Positions 1-5,477 of a stretch of DNA of 6,159 nucleotides are shown in pieces (the first letter of the stretch is position 1; each line of letters opens with the position of its first letter). Under the pieces are notes generated by a model. The model was given only the letters and a program-made list of their open reading frames with translations, made no database searches and was not told the DNA's origin. The stretch comes from Thioalkalivibrio sp. GTDB lineage: Bacteria; Pseudomonadota; Gammaproteobacteria; Ectothiorhodospirales; Ectothiorhodospiraceae. The position numbers were made by a program, and so were the translations under genes. Where the stretch lies: assembly GCA_003563455.1 (NCBI GenBank), contig PWRV01000016.1, positions 1-6,159 of the forward strand, given 5' to 3'.

Positions 1-262
1 ACGACAACTACGCACTCGCCGCTTAAAACCCGGTAGGGTGCCGTCCGACTGGAGCCGCGCCTGCGCGTCCAGCACCGGGCGTCGATCTCGCAGGATCGTG
101 GTGAAGCTCTCCCGGGGCGGATCCACTAAAACTCAACCGGGATCGCTGGTGGTTTTCCCTGCCCGTCGGGTAGCCGCCAGTTAAAGCAAAGACGCGGATA
201 AGCATGTAGATCCGAGGGCGGAGGTCTCGCGGACGCGGGTTCGATTCCCGCCGTCTCCACCA
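1..262 (+). ncRNA. ssrA: tmRNA (transfer-messenger RNA), 3' portion, 5' end outside window
   Basis: tmRNA rescues ribosomes stalled on broken mRNAs: it is charged with alanine, enters the A site with SmpB and encodes a short degradation tag. Visible here is the end of the tag frame, codons at 3-23 reading D-N-Y-A-L-A-A, with the TAA stop at 24-26; this matches the common gammaproteobacterial ending (for example ANDENYALAA or ANDDNYALAA). The pseudoknot-rich middle follows. The conserved stretch around 199-216 (ataagcatgtagatccga) is typical of the 3' half. The T arm is perfect: stem GCGGG at 235-239, seven-base loop TTCGATT at 240-246, stem CCCGC at 247-251. The acceptor 3' strand is 252-258, then A259 and an encoded CCA at 260-262. 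The 5' acceptor half and tag start lie off the left edge. An open frame on the opposite strand here is spurious. Confidence 0.96.
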
Positions 263-268
263 ATACAG

Positions 269-305
269 CAATGAAAACAGGCACCTACGGGTGCCTTTTT
301 CATTG
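269..305 (+). terminator. Symmetrical hairpin terminator of ssrA
   Basis: AGGCACC (279-285) pairs perfectly with GGTGCCT (290-296) around the loop TACG (286-289), giving a C(UACG)G loop of the very stable UNCG class. A T-run follows at 296-300. The stem continues outward: CAATGAAAA (269-277) pairs with TTTTCATTG (297-305), leaving only C278 unpaired. Because an A-run precedes and a T-run follows the stem, the structure could terminate transcription in both directions. It sits 7 bases after the tmRNA CCA. Confidence 0.92.
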
Positions 306-417
306 ACCCATCCAGGCACCCAACCACTCGAAAACGGTAGAACAGCATCGGGAGCCTTTTCCGTTGCCGGACGCGACCGTTTCATGAGTCGCTGACGAGG
401 GACCACCTCCAGACCGA

Positions 418-445
418 TTCTATTATAAGTTTTTTCTAATATAAT
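418..445 (+). promoter_or_regulatory. Candidate sigma70-type promoter for the exported hydrolase
   Basis: A perfect -10 consensus, TATAAT, lies at 440-445 inside a strikingly AT-rich patch (about 417-445) in otherwise GC-rich DNA. The -35 match is poor: TTCTAT at 418-423 at 16-base spacing is the best I see. The patch is 74 bases upstream of the chosen start codon at 519. It could be an UP-like or extended promoter, but the weak -35 keeps confidence moderate. Confidence 0.45.
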
Positions 446-518
446 GCCGGGAGACCCCGAGCCTAACCCGCACCCACGCCGCCGCCGGGCAAAACCGCGC
501 GGAAACAGGAGCAGAGCC

Positions 519-1373
519 ATGTACAAAGCAACGAAAACCCCTGTGTTCGCAGCCCTGATGTTGCTACTGCTAGTCTGGGCGCCTGCAGCCCCAGCATCGG
601 TGATGGTGCTGGTGCACGGGTATCTCGGCGACGGACAGAGCTTTCACCGGGCCGGCGTGGTCGATGCGCTGCACGCCGCTGGCTGGCACTATGCCGGCGA
701 CTGGCGTCATGCCCCGGACGGGCAGGTGCACCTCGCCAACCACAACGGCACCGGGGAGCGCACGGTCTATACCGTGACGCTGCCAGCGACCGCGCCACTC
801 GCACTGCAGGCCGACTGGCTCACCGTGATGCGCCACGCGGTGGAGAAACGCCATCCGGACGAGCCGATCACGCTGGTTGGGCACTCGGCCGGCGGAGTGA
901 TCGGCCGGCTGGCGCTGGTGCGCGGGGGCCAGGGGGCCGTTGAGCACCTGATCACGATCGCAAGCCCGCACCTGGGTACGGAGCGGGCGCTGCAGGCGTT
1001 GCAGGCCACCAATAGCGGCGGCATGTTCGGGCCGTTCCGCCAGATCCTCACGCGCCAGGCACTGGGCGAGAGCAACTACGACGCCCTCCGGCAGTCCCAG
1101 GCACTGCTTCTCGACCTCGCGCCGCCGCACCAGGGCAACCTGCTCGGCTGGCTGAACGTTCAGCAGCATCCGGACATCACCTACGACGCACTGGTCCGCA
1201 ACACTGGTTTCCGGATGGGCGGCGATATCCTGATCCCGGCCTGGAGCCAGGACCTGAACCAGGTCCCCGCGCTGCGCGGGCGCGCCGCCGTGATCGCCAG
1301 CCCGCTGGATCACGGTCTGGACGCGGCCGATGCCGCAGTGATTCTCGAGCGGATCGCTGCGCGGGCTGGATGA
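519..1373 (+). CDS. Exported alpha/beta-hydrolase, lipase/esterase type
   Basis: This encodes a predicted 284-residue exported serine hydrolase, probably acting on acyl esters; the substrate is unknown. The ATG at 519 is chosen because CAGGAG at 506-511 lies 7 bases before it and a classical signal peptide starts there: positive MYKATK, a hydrophobic stretch at about 9-20, and a likely cleavage after APAAPA near residue 26. The frame is open back to 444, but that extension is Arg/Pro-rich and would bury the signal. Alpha/beta-hydrolase marks: oxyanion-hole strand VLVHGY (30-35), nucleophile elbow GHSAGG with Ser123, probable acid Asp236 in GDILIP, and His265 in PLDHGLD. ASPHLGT (148-154) is typical of PGAP1-like and lipase class 2 folds. 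No lipoprotein Cys or C-terminal anchor is seen, so the product is probably periplasmic or secreted. It stands alone. Family is confident; exact activity is not. Confidence 0.9.
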   Translation: MYKATKTPVFAALMLLLLVWAPAAPASVMVLVHGYLGDGQSFHRAGVVDALHAAGWHYAGDWRHAPDGQVHLANHNGTGERTVYTVTLPATAPLALQADWLTVMRHAVEKRHPDEPITLVGHSAGGVIGRLALVRGGQGAVEHLITIASPHLGTERALQALQATNSGGMFGPFRQILTRQALGESNYDALRQSQALLLDLAPPHQGNLLGWLNVQQHPDITYDALVRNTGFRMGGDILIPAWSQDLNQVPALRGRAAVIASPLDHGLDAADAAVILERIAARAG

Positions 1374-1550
1374 TCTCAAGCTCGCTCGCTTCGCCCCAAC
1401 CCTCACCCGCAAGCCGGGTGGGCACCCTTCTCCTCCTTCGAAGTTGCTGCGGGCAAGGACGAAACCAACCGCGCACTACGATAGCAGTTAGGTGTGCCCT
1501 GCCTCGACGTGGCTCCGAATCCTGTGTCAGGCGGCCAGATCGCCAGTAAT
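1374..1550. other. Intergenic stretch between hydrolase gene and GNAT remnant
   Basis: No gene is supported here. CACCCG (1404-1409) and CGGGTG (1415-1420) form a 6-bp stem around CAAGC soon after the hydrolase stop, but there is no T-run, so it is at best a weak transcript 3' structure. The surrounding text, with short CGCTCGCT-type repetition near 1382-1392 and a pyrimidine-rich stretch after the hairpin, looks like the small dispersed intergenic repeats common in GC-rich genomes; only a genome-wide count would tell. Confidence 0.4.
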
Positions 1551-1979
1551 TCAGCCTCGCAACACCTCCTCGCAATCGGCCGGGGAGTTGAACACGGCTT
1601 CAAGATCGTTGCTGGCTGCGACCGGGTTGGGCAGCATCCCGCTATCACCGGAGCGAATCGTGCCTCCAACTGCCGGCAATTCACCGGCTCGCGGGGCCAG
1701 GAAGCGCTCGATGCGCTGGGTGTGGGCGCCGCACCCAAGCTGCTCGATTAGCAGGCGGCCTATGCCGAGACCTTGCACGTCGTCGGCGACAGCGAGAGCC
1801 AGCTCAGCCCGGCTGGGGTCCTCTTGCTCGCGGATGCAGCGGGCGATCCCATGGATACGCGCCTCCCGTCCGTCGACCCCCAGCTCGAGTGCCGCCGCGG
1901 CGACGTGATCCTGTCTGTCCGCGTGGCCCACTAGCTAAAAGAACTGCATCGGAAACAGCGAGCGTTGCGTCCGGATCCG
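1551..1979 (-). pseudogene. Decayed GNAT-family N-acetyltransferase
   Basis: GNAT enzymes transfer an acyl group from acyl-CoA to an amine. On the minus strand, 1931 down to 1551 reads as a protein-like frame whose middle (EDPSRAELALAVADDVQG, then LGIGRLLIEQL) is the GNAT core: a beta-strand followed by the acetyl-CoA pyrophosphate-binding loop of type Q-G-x-G-I-G. The closest style is the GNAT domain that occurs alone or attached to NDP-forming acyl-CoA synthetases. Upstream in the same frame a TAG (1935-1937) interrupts what looks like the N-terminal part (QRSLFPMQFF, about 1967-1938). The usual residues between this motif and the DRQDHV segment are missing, implying an internal deletion. 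After the core, the frame departs from the usual GNAT C-terminus before its stop at 1551. The first codon after the TAG that could start translation is GTG at 1931, with no good ribosome site. I judge it non-functional, with moderate certainty. Confidence 0.5.
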
Positions 1980-2475
1980 AGCTCCGGATCGCATTACAGT
2001 GCCAGTCGCCGGGGTTCTCTCGCCGATCGGCACCGGAAAACCATCGCCCAGAGGCTGGCCTCCTGCAGCGGCGATCCCTCCCGAACACTCGGGCCGCCAC
2101 CGCGCGGACCTTTCCTGATAATCAGCTCGTTTATTTTTTTACCACATCTAGCAACCGCTGCCATCGTTGCGTTCCGGAGAGCTGAACCTCGTCTTCGCAG
2201 AGCTGATTCATGCACTTATCAGACTGTTCTGCCTGAAACGCCTTTCTATACTCCGGCTACTGAGCCGAAAGGTACATTCCCTTGCCGGCCGCAATCGTGG
2301 CCACGGGGTTCACCGAAATGATCATGTTGACCGACCCCTGTTAGGGCGGCAGCGATCCGCCCTCTCGCCCTCCTGTATCGCGCAGCCTTCCAGAACGCCT
2401 GGAACGGCTGTGGGCACCGGGGCAGCCGGATTCGCATGATTGAAGGCCAGGAAGAGCCATTCCATCACCAGAGAA
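1980..2475. other. Long non-coding stretch upstream of the CrtC-like gene
   Basis: No intact gene is supported in this stretch. GATCCG (1974-1979) and CGGATC (1985-1990) form a 6-bp inverted repeat at its left edge. CTGATAATCAG at 2113-2123 is an 11-base palindrome immediately before an AT-rich patch with a run of seven T at about 2131-2140. A possible -10 box TATACT lies at 2247-2252 with no convincing -35. On the minus strand a 22-codon frame (2325-2257, MIISVNPV...) is preceded by a purine-rich AGGGG, but is too short to call. The low codon regularity suggests decayed sequence plus a long leader or promoter region for the downstream gene. Confidence 0.45.
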
Positions 2476-2486
2476 GTGAGGCCTCA
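2476..2486 (+). promoter_or_regulatory. Ribosome binding site inside a 10-bp palindrome
   Basis: The Shine-Dalgarno-like GTGAGG (2476-2481) sits 10 bases before the ATG at 2492. It overlaps TGAGGCCTCA (2477-2486), a perfect 10-bp palindrome. The palindrome cannot form a normal hairpin without a loop, so RNA sequestration is unlikely as such; it could be a protein operator or chance. Confidence 0.4.
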
Positions 2487-2491
2487 GACTA

Positions 2492-3925
2492 ATGAGTAAT
2501 CGCAAGGACACGAACCAGTCCGCAGAAGTTACCGGGGACAGTGGCGCCGACTCGCCGGTGGGGATGGATCGACGAGTCTTCATGAAGTCTGCCGGAGTCG
2601 GCGCCGCAATCGCCGCGGGTGGCTTGCTCCCCAGCAGGCTCCTCGCAGAATCTCTGAGCGTGCCTTCTGATGCGCCCGTCGGGATCGACGGAAGCACGCT
2701 TCCCGGATACGAAGGCGAAACCGGCCACGCGATCTATCACCTGCCGCGAGACCATGTGATGCATGGCGGGACGTGGTATCGAGGTGCGGAATACCAGGAA
2801 ACGCACTACTTCACCGGCTTTTTCACCGACAAAAACACCGGTGCGCCCTATTCGGTGTTCTTCTGCTGGGCGTCCTACGGCTGGAACAACTCGCTCGAGC
2901 GTCCGGTGTGGAACGCCCTGTTCTCCATGGTCGATCTAGAGGGCAAGCGGTTCTTCCAGTGCGTCCAGCCGATGCAAGGCAAGCTGAGCGCCGACGCATC
3001 GGGCGTGGATGTGGAGGACGACGCGTTCTTCGCAAACTACACGCTGGAGGAGGATTCCGACGGCAACTCGGGTCTCTTGTCCTATGCGAACAAGGACGAG
3101 ACATGGCGCTGGATGGCGAATGTCGTCAATCCCACCGACCGGCTGCCGAACCAGACCCCTTTCTTCCTCGATGTCCGGTCGAACGTCATGAAGCCAGGCT
3201 ATCAGTGCCCGGTTCCCTATGGCTTCACCCAAGAGGGGCTGGGCACGGACGTGGCCGACAACCTCGCCAATCCGTTCACCGGCGCCGCCCTGTCCTGGTA
3301 CATCATCGCGCCCTGCCACCAGGCGCGGATGAAGTTGCGCTGCGATGACATGGACCTCGACCTCGAAGGGCAGTTCTATCACGAGCACCAGTGGGGGCGG
3401 ATCCGAATCCCCGGCATGGAGCAGGCCCGTTATTTCTGGGGCTGGGCGCGCATGGAGAACGGCGACATCCTCAACTGGCGCACCTATCGCGACGTGGAGA
3501 CGGGCGACTTCATGCCTGACGATTCCGCCAATCGATTCAATGTGGTGCGGCCGGACGGCTCGGTTCAGTACTTCATGGGGCCGGCCTTCACGTTTGAGCC
3601 GACGGGGTGGTGGATCTCGCCCGAAACCGGGGCGGATTATCCCATCTACGGCAAGATGACGACACCGATGGGCGTGTTCTATCTGGACCCGGTGGTCGAA
3701 GTCGCCGAGGCGCAGCTCTTCAACGGCGGCATGTGGGAGGGGCCGGCGAAACTGCGGTCAGACAGTCCGGACGGGCCGGTCGCCGGCCACGGCTTCATCG
3801 AGTTCATGTCGGCGCCGTTCGACTCGCCGCTGGGCAAGGACATCCCCTACGATCCGGAGATCACGGCGCGGCGGGATGGACACGTGCCCGAAGCCCCCGA
3901 CTTCAGGGCCTACACGGCCTGGTAA
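2492..3925 (+). CDS. Tat-exported CrtC/AttH/Diels-Alderase-like lipocalin-fold protein
   Basis: This encodes a 477-residue protein exported folded by the twin-arginine pathway. DRRVFMK (26-32) is a Tat motif, followed by a hydrophobic Ala/Gly-rich stretch (about 33-48) and a likely cleavage near residue 52. The mature part resembles the double-lipocalin proteins related to carotenoid 1,2-hydratase CrtC, AttH and fungal Diels-Alderase or kievitone hydratase proteins. The key sign is FYHEHQWGRI (295-304), matching the D/E-H-x-W-G hallmark at the start of the second barrel. FWGWARMENGDILNWRTY (315-332) and the closing GHGFIEF (432-438) also fit. The first barrel spans roughly 75-275, with an unusual aromatic-rich CWASYGWNN (125-133). 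Start: ATG 2492 has GTGAGG upstream; Met25 (2564) also lies just before the Tat motif but has worse spacing. There are no carotenoid or biosynthetic genes nearby, so the substrate is unknown. A hydratase, isomerase, cyclase or binding role is possible. The fold assignment is from motif memory and moderate; Tat export is well supported. Confidence 0.85.
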   Translation: MSNRKDTNQSAEVTGDSGADSPVGMDRRVFMKSAGVGAAIAAGGLLPSRLLAESLSVPSDAPVGIDGSTLPGYEGETGHAIYHLPRDHVMHGGTWYRGAEYQETHYFTGFFTDKNTGAPYSVFFCWASYGWNNSLERPVWNALFSMVDLEGKRFFQCVQPMQGKLSADASGVDVEDDAFFANYTLEEDSDGNSGLLSYANKDETWRWMANVVNPTDRLPNQTPFFLDVRSNVMKPGYQCPVPYGFTQEGLGTDVADNLANPFTGAALSWYIIAPCHQARMKLRCDDMDLDLEGQFYHEHQWGRIRIPGMEQARYFWGWARMENGDILNWRTYRDVETGDFMPDDSANRFNVVRPDGSVQYFMGPAFTFEPTGWWISPETGADYPIYGKMTTPMGVFYLDPVVEVAEAQLFNGGMWEGPAKLRSDSPDGPVAGHGFIEFMSAPFDSPLGKDIPYDPEITARRDGHVPEAPDFRAYTAW

Positions 3926-3940
3926 CCGCGCGGGACGGAT

Positions 3941-3966
3941 CGGGCCAGGCCGGGGGGGCTGGCCCG
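3941..3966 (+). terminator. Strong stem-loop after the CrtC-like gene (no T-run)
   Basis: CGGGCCAG (3941-3948) pairs perfectly with CTGGCCCG (3959-3966) around a 10-base loop that includes seven consecutive G (3952-3958). It begins 16 bases after the stop codon. No T-run follows, so it is not a canonical intrinsic terminator; it may mark or protect the transcript 3' end or assist termination. Confidence 0.45.
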
Positions 3967-4068
3967 GCGACCGTCTGCAATCCCGCGTCCGACCAAGGCT
4001 TCGCGTCGCCCCGTTTCGGTTCGCCGCCCGCCATCCCCGCAGCCACATTCAGAGCAATAGGCAACCCC

Positions 4069-4458
4069 ATGGAAAACACCCTCGGTTTCTTCGACATCAT
4101 CTGGTCCATCTTCGTGTTGTTCCTACTCATCGCCTGGTTCTGGGTGCTCATCTCGGTGGTGGCCGACGTGTTCCGCTCCAAGGACATCAGCGGCATCGCC
4201 AAGGCACTCTGGATCGGCTTCGTCATCATCATTCCGTGGCTGGGCGTTCTGGTCTACATCATCGCCCGCGGTGACCGCATGCAGGAACACGCCGTCGACG
4301 CGATGGCGCGTGCCGAGGATGCGCGCCGCAGCTACATCCGCTCGGTGGCACAGGTCTCAACGGCCGATGAACTGGCCAAGCTAACGGCACTTAAGGAAAA
4401 AGGCGTTCTGACCGAGGCGGAATTCGCCGAGCAGAAGGCCAGGGTCCTTTCGGCCTGA
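4069..4458 (+). CDS. Small membrane protein with PLDc_N-like anchor and SHOCT domain
   Basis: This encodes a predicted 129-residue inner-membrane protein. The first transmembrane helix spans about 9-34 (IIWSIFVLFLLIAWFWVLIS) and the second about 45-66. The latter contains WIGFVIIIPWLGVLVYIIARG (48-68), which matches the PLDc_N family anchor found before phospholipase D domains and in small stand-alone proteins. A charged linker (about 68-97) leads to a SHOCT segment, ELAKLTALKEKGVLTEAEFA (101-120), a short helical oligomerisation motif usually at protein ends. No catalytic domain is present, so the role is probably structural or regulatory. The ATG at 4069 is chosen because AATAGG (4056-4061) lies 7 bases upstream and the frame before it is a shadow overlapping the end of the previous gene. 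The function of this common architecture is unknown to me. Confidence 0.88.
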   Translation: MENTLGFFDIIWSIFVLFLLIAWFWVLISVVADVFRSKDISGIAKALWIGFVIIIPWLGVLVYIIARGDRMQEHAVDAMARAEDARRSYIRSVAQVSTADELAKLTALKEKGVLTEAEFAEQKARVLSA

Positions 4459-4500
4459 GACACCCACCCCGAGAGCCACGCGATGCGCCCCGTTCATTTT

Positions 4501-4826
4501 CAACGTCTCTCGGGACAGCTTGAGGCCGCGCTCTTCGGTCAGCTTCTCTTGCGCAAGGTTCGGGCCGAAATCGGCGTAGTGCGTCCGTACGAACTGCAGC
4601 GCGTGCTTTCGAACCAGGGGGTTCAGCGCATTGTTGGGCCGCTGGCCCCGATGCCGGGAAACCATCCCCCCGGTGCCCTGTTCGCGATACCGCCGCAGCA
4701 GTCGATGCCCCTGCCGTATCGATACGCCGAATCGCCAGGCCAGGCGGCATCGACTTGCTTCAGACGGCCTCCTTGCACGGCCAGGACCACGGTTAACCGG
4801 TCGATGTCATCATGGCGCAAATTCAA
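4501..4826 (-). pseudogene. Truncated, frameshifted ISNCY (IS1202-like) transposase remnant
   Basis: The N-terminal DNA-binding part of an IS transposase. Read on the minus strand, the first frame gives NLRHDDIDRLTVVLAVQG then GRLKQVDAA (from about 4823). It then shifts to WRFGVSIRQGHRLLRRYREQ, GTGGMVSRHRGQRPNNA and finally VRTHYADFGPNLAQEKL, ending LSRETL at 4501. This is the paired helix-turn-helix region of ISNCY/IS1202-type transposases: a recruitment helix, the R-L-L-R-R-Y-R-E-Q-G-x-x-G/L-V-S-R-x-R-G segment, and the Y-A-D-F-G-P-T-L-A-x-E-K-L segment. The frame break coincides with a 5-base tandem duplication, GCCAG twice at 4734-4743; removing one copy restores the frame. The homology stops abruptly at RETL; the DDE catalytic domain is absent. 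The only candidate starts are TTG codons such as the one at 4826. The gene is dead. Confidence 0.8.
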
Positions 4827-4860
4827 TTCCCCCGGATCGCATCTTCAGGCCACAGCCGAA

Positions 4861-4895
4861 AGGGGAAAATTTATTTTTGCGGAAATAGGGGATTA
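4861..4895. repeat. AT-rich imperfect direct repeats, possible IS end
   Basis: AGGGGAAAATTTA at 4861-4873, GCGGAAATAG at 4879-4888 and AGGGGATTA at 4887-4895 are variants of a G-rich plus A/T-rich unit. They lie on the upstream side of the dead transposase, where its left terminal repeat and promoter would be expected. They may be the surviving transposase-binding end of the element. No matching partner end is visible on the other side. Confidence 0.35.
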
Positions 4896-4936
4896 CTGCT
4901 TGGGCGCTACAAATGGCAGCTCGCAGTTGCGTGGAG

Positions 4937-4967
4937 TTGAGAGGCGTTTTATTTTTCCTTTTATCTA
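4937..4967 (+). promoter_or_regulatory. Candidate promoter for the 97-residue protein gene
   Basis: TTGAGA (4937-4942) matches the -35 consensus at five of six positions, and TATCTA (4962-4967) is a fair -10, but the spacer is 19 bases, longer than ideal. The stretch 4947-4973 is strongly AT-rich. It lies 27 bases before the start codon and next to the IS remnant, so it may derive from the element end. Confidence 0.35.
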
Positions 4968-4993
4968 GAAAATCATGGTTGGAGTATGTGGTT

Positions 4994-5287
4994 ATGGCTG
5001 AAACACCCAAAGACATTGGCGTGCTCACGGCCATCGCGGAAAGGATGGTGCAGTGGCGCTTGCCCCGAGCGCACGAACTCAAGGAGAGGGTTGACCGGGG
5101 CGAAGTGCTCACCGACTCCGATATCGCGTTTCTGCAACGGGTCTTTCGTGACGCCGTTGCCATTGCGCCGCTGGTCGAGAGGAACCCCCAATACCGGCCG
5201 ATCGCTGTGAATGCGATGGCGATTTACGGAGACATCACCGCCAAGGCCCTGGAAAACGAGAAGGCCAAGAACGCCGGTCGCCCGTAG
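4994..5287 (+). CDS. Conserved-looking small protein of unknown function
   Basis: This encodes a 97-residue soluble protein, MAETPKDIGVLTAIAERMVQ onward. ATG 4994 is preceded by TTGGAG (4979-4984) with 9 bases spacing; the frame is open back to 4913, but that extension has no ribosome site and crosses the AT-rich promoter patch. It has no signal peptide or membrane helix. It appears largely helical: an amphipathic N-terminal part, LPRAHELKERVDRGEVLTD (30-48), then DIAFLQRVFRDA (50-61), then a region ending in ITAKALENEKAKNAG (81-95). Patterns of this kind, with a R-V-D-R-G-E-x-L-x-D-x-D-I-x-F-L core, recur in hypothetical proteins of proteobacteria, but I do not know a function. It is flanked by an IS remnant on the left and a converging phosphatase gene on the right. 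Confidence 0.82.
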   Translation: MAETPKDIGVLTAIAERMVQWRLPRAHELKERVDRGEVLTDSDIAFLQRVFRDAVAIAPLVERNPQYRPIAVNAMAIYGDITAKALENEKAKNAGRP

Positions 5288-5477
5288 GCATGTCCTTGCC
5301 ACGTTTCTGACGCCGTTTCACATCGCGTTTAAACTGGCTGGAACGGACCGCAGTCAGCATCAGATCCCCAGATCCTTGAGGAGCCCATCATCACCCGGAC
5401 TGGCACGTCATCGAACGAGAATGCGCTGGCAATCAGAACCGAGTACCTGAGTGGCTGTTCAGGGTCGAAAAGGCCCA

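Noticed and set aside
444..518. Upstream extension of the hydrolase gene to the ATG at 444
   Set aside because: Arg/Pro-rich, overlaps the likely -10 box, lacks a ribosome site and would mask the signal peptide.
23..526. Minus-strand frame of 167 residues over the tmRNA gene
   Set aside because: It is antisense to ssrA and its terminator; the RESNPRPRDL-type text is a known artefact of tRNA-like and tmRNA 3' ends.
570..1412. Minus-strand frame of 280 residues opposite the hydrolase gene
   Set aside because: Shadow of the GC-rich hydrolase gene; the plus strand carries signal peptide, nucleophile elbow and ribosome site, the minus frame shows no domain.
1492..1908. Plus-strand frame of 138 residues
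   Set aside because: Ser/Arg/Pro-rich shadow of the GNAT remnant on the minus strand; no ribosome site and no recognisable domain.
1974..1990. Inverted repeat GATCCG/CGGATC with 5-base spacer
   Set aside because: Short and at the edge of decayed sequence; no T-run or promoter context to give it a role.
1889..2439. Several overlapping plus-strand frames of 90-118 residues
   Set aside because: Mutually overlapping, low-complexity composition, no good start signals and no recognisable motif.
4483..4968. Plus-strand frame of 161 residues
   Set aside because: Antisense to the transposase remnant and extends through the AT-rich promoter patch; no domain is visible.
5446..5463. CCTGA/TCAGG 5-bp stem between the converging genes
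   Set aside because: Too weak, with an 8-base loop and no T-run on either strand, to be called a terminator.
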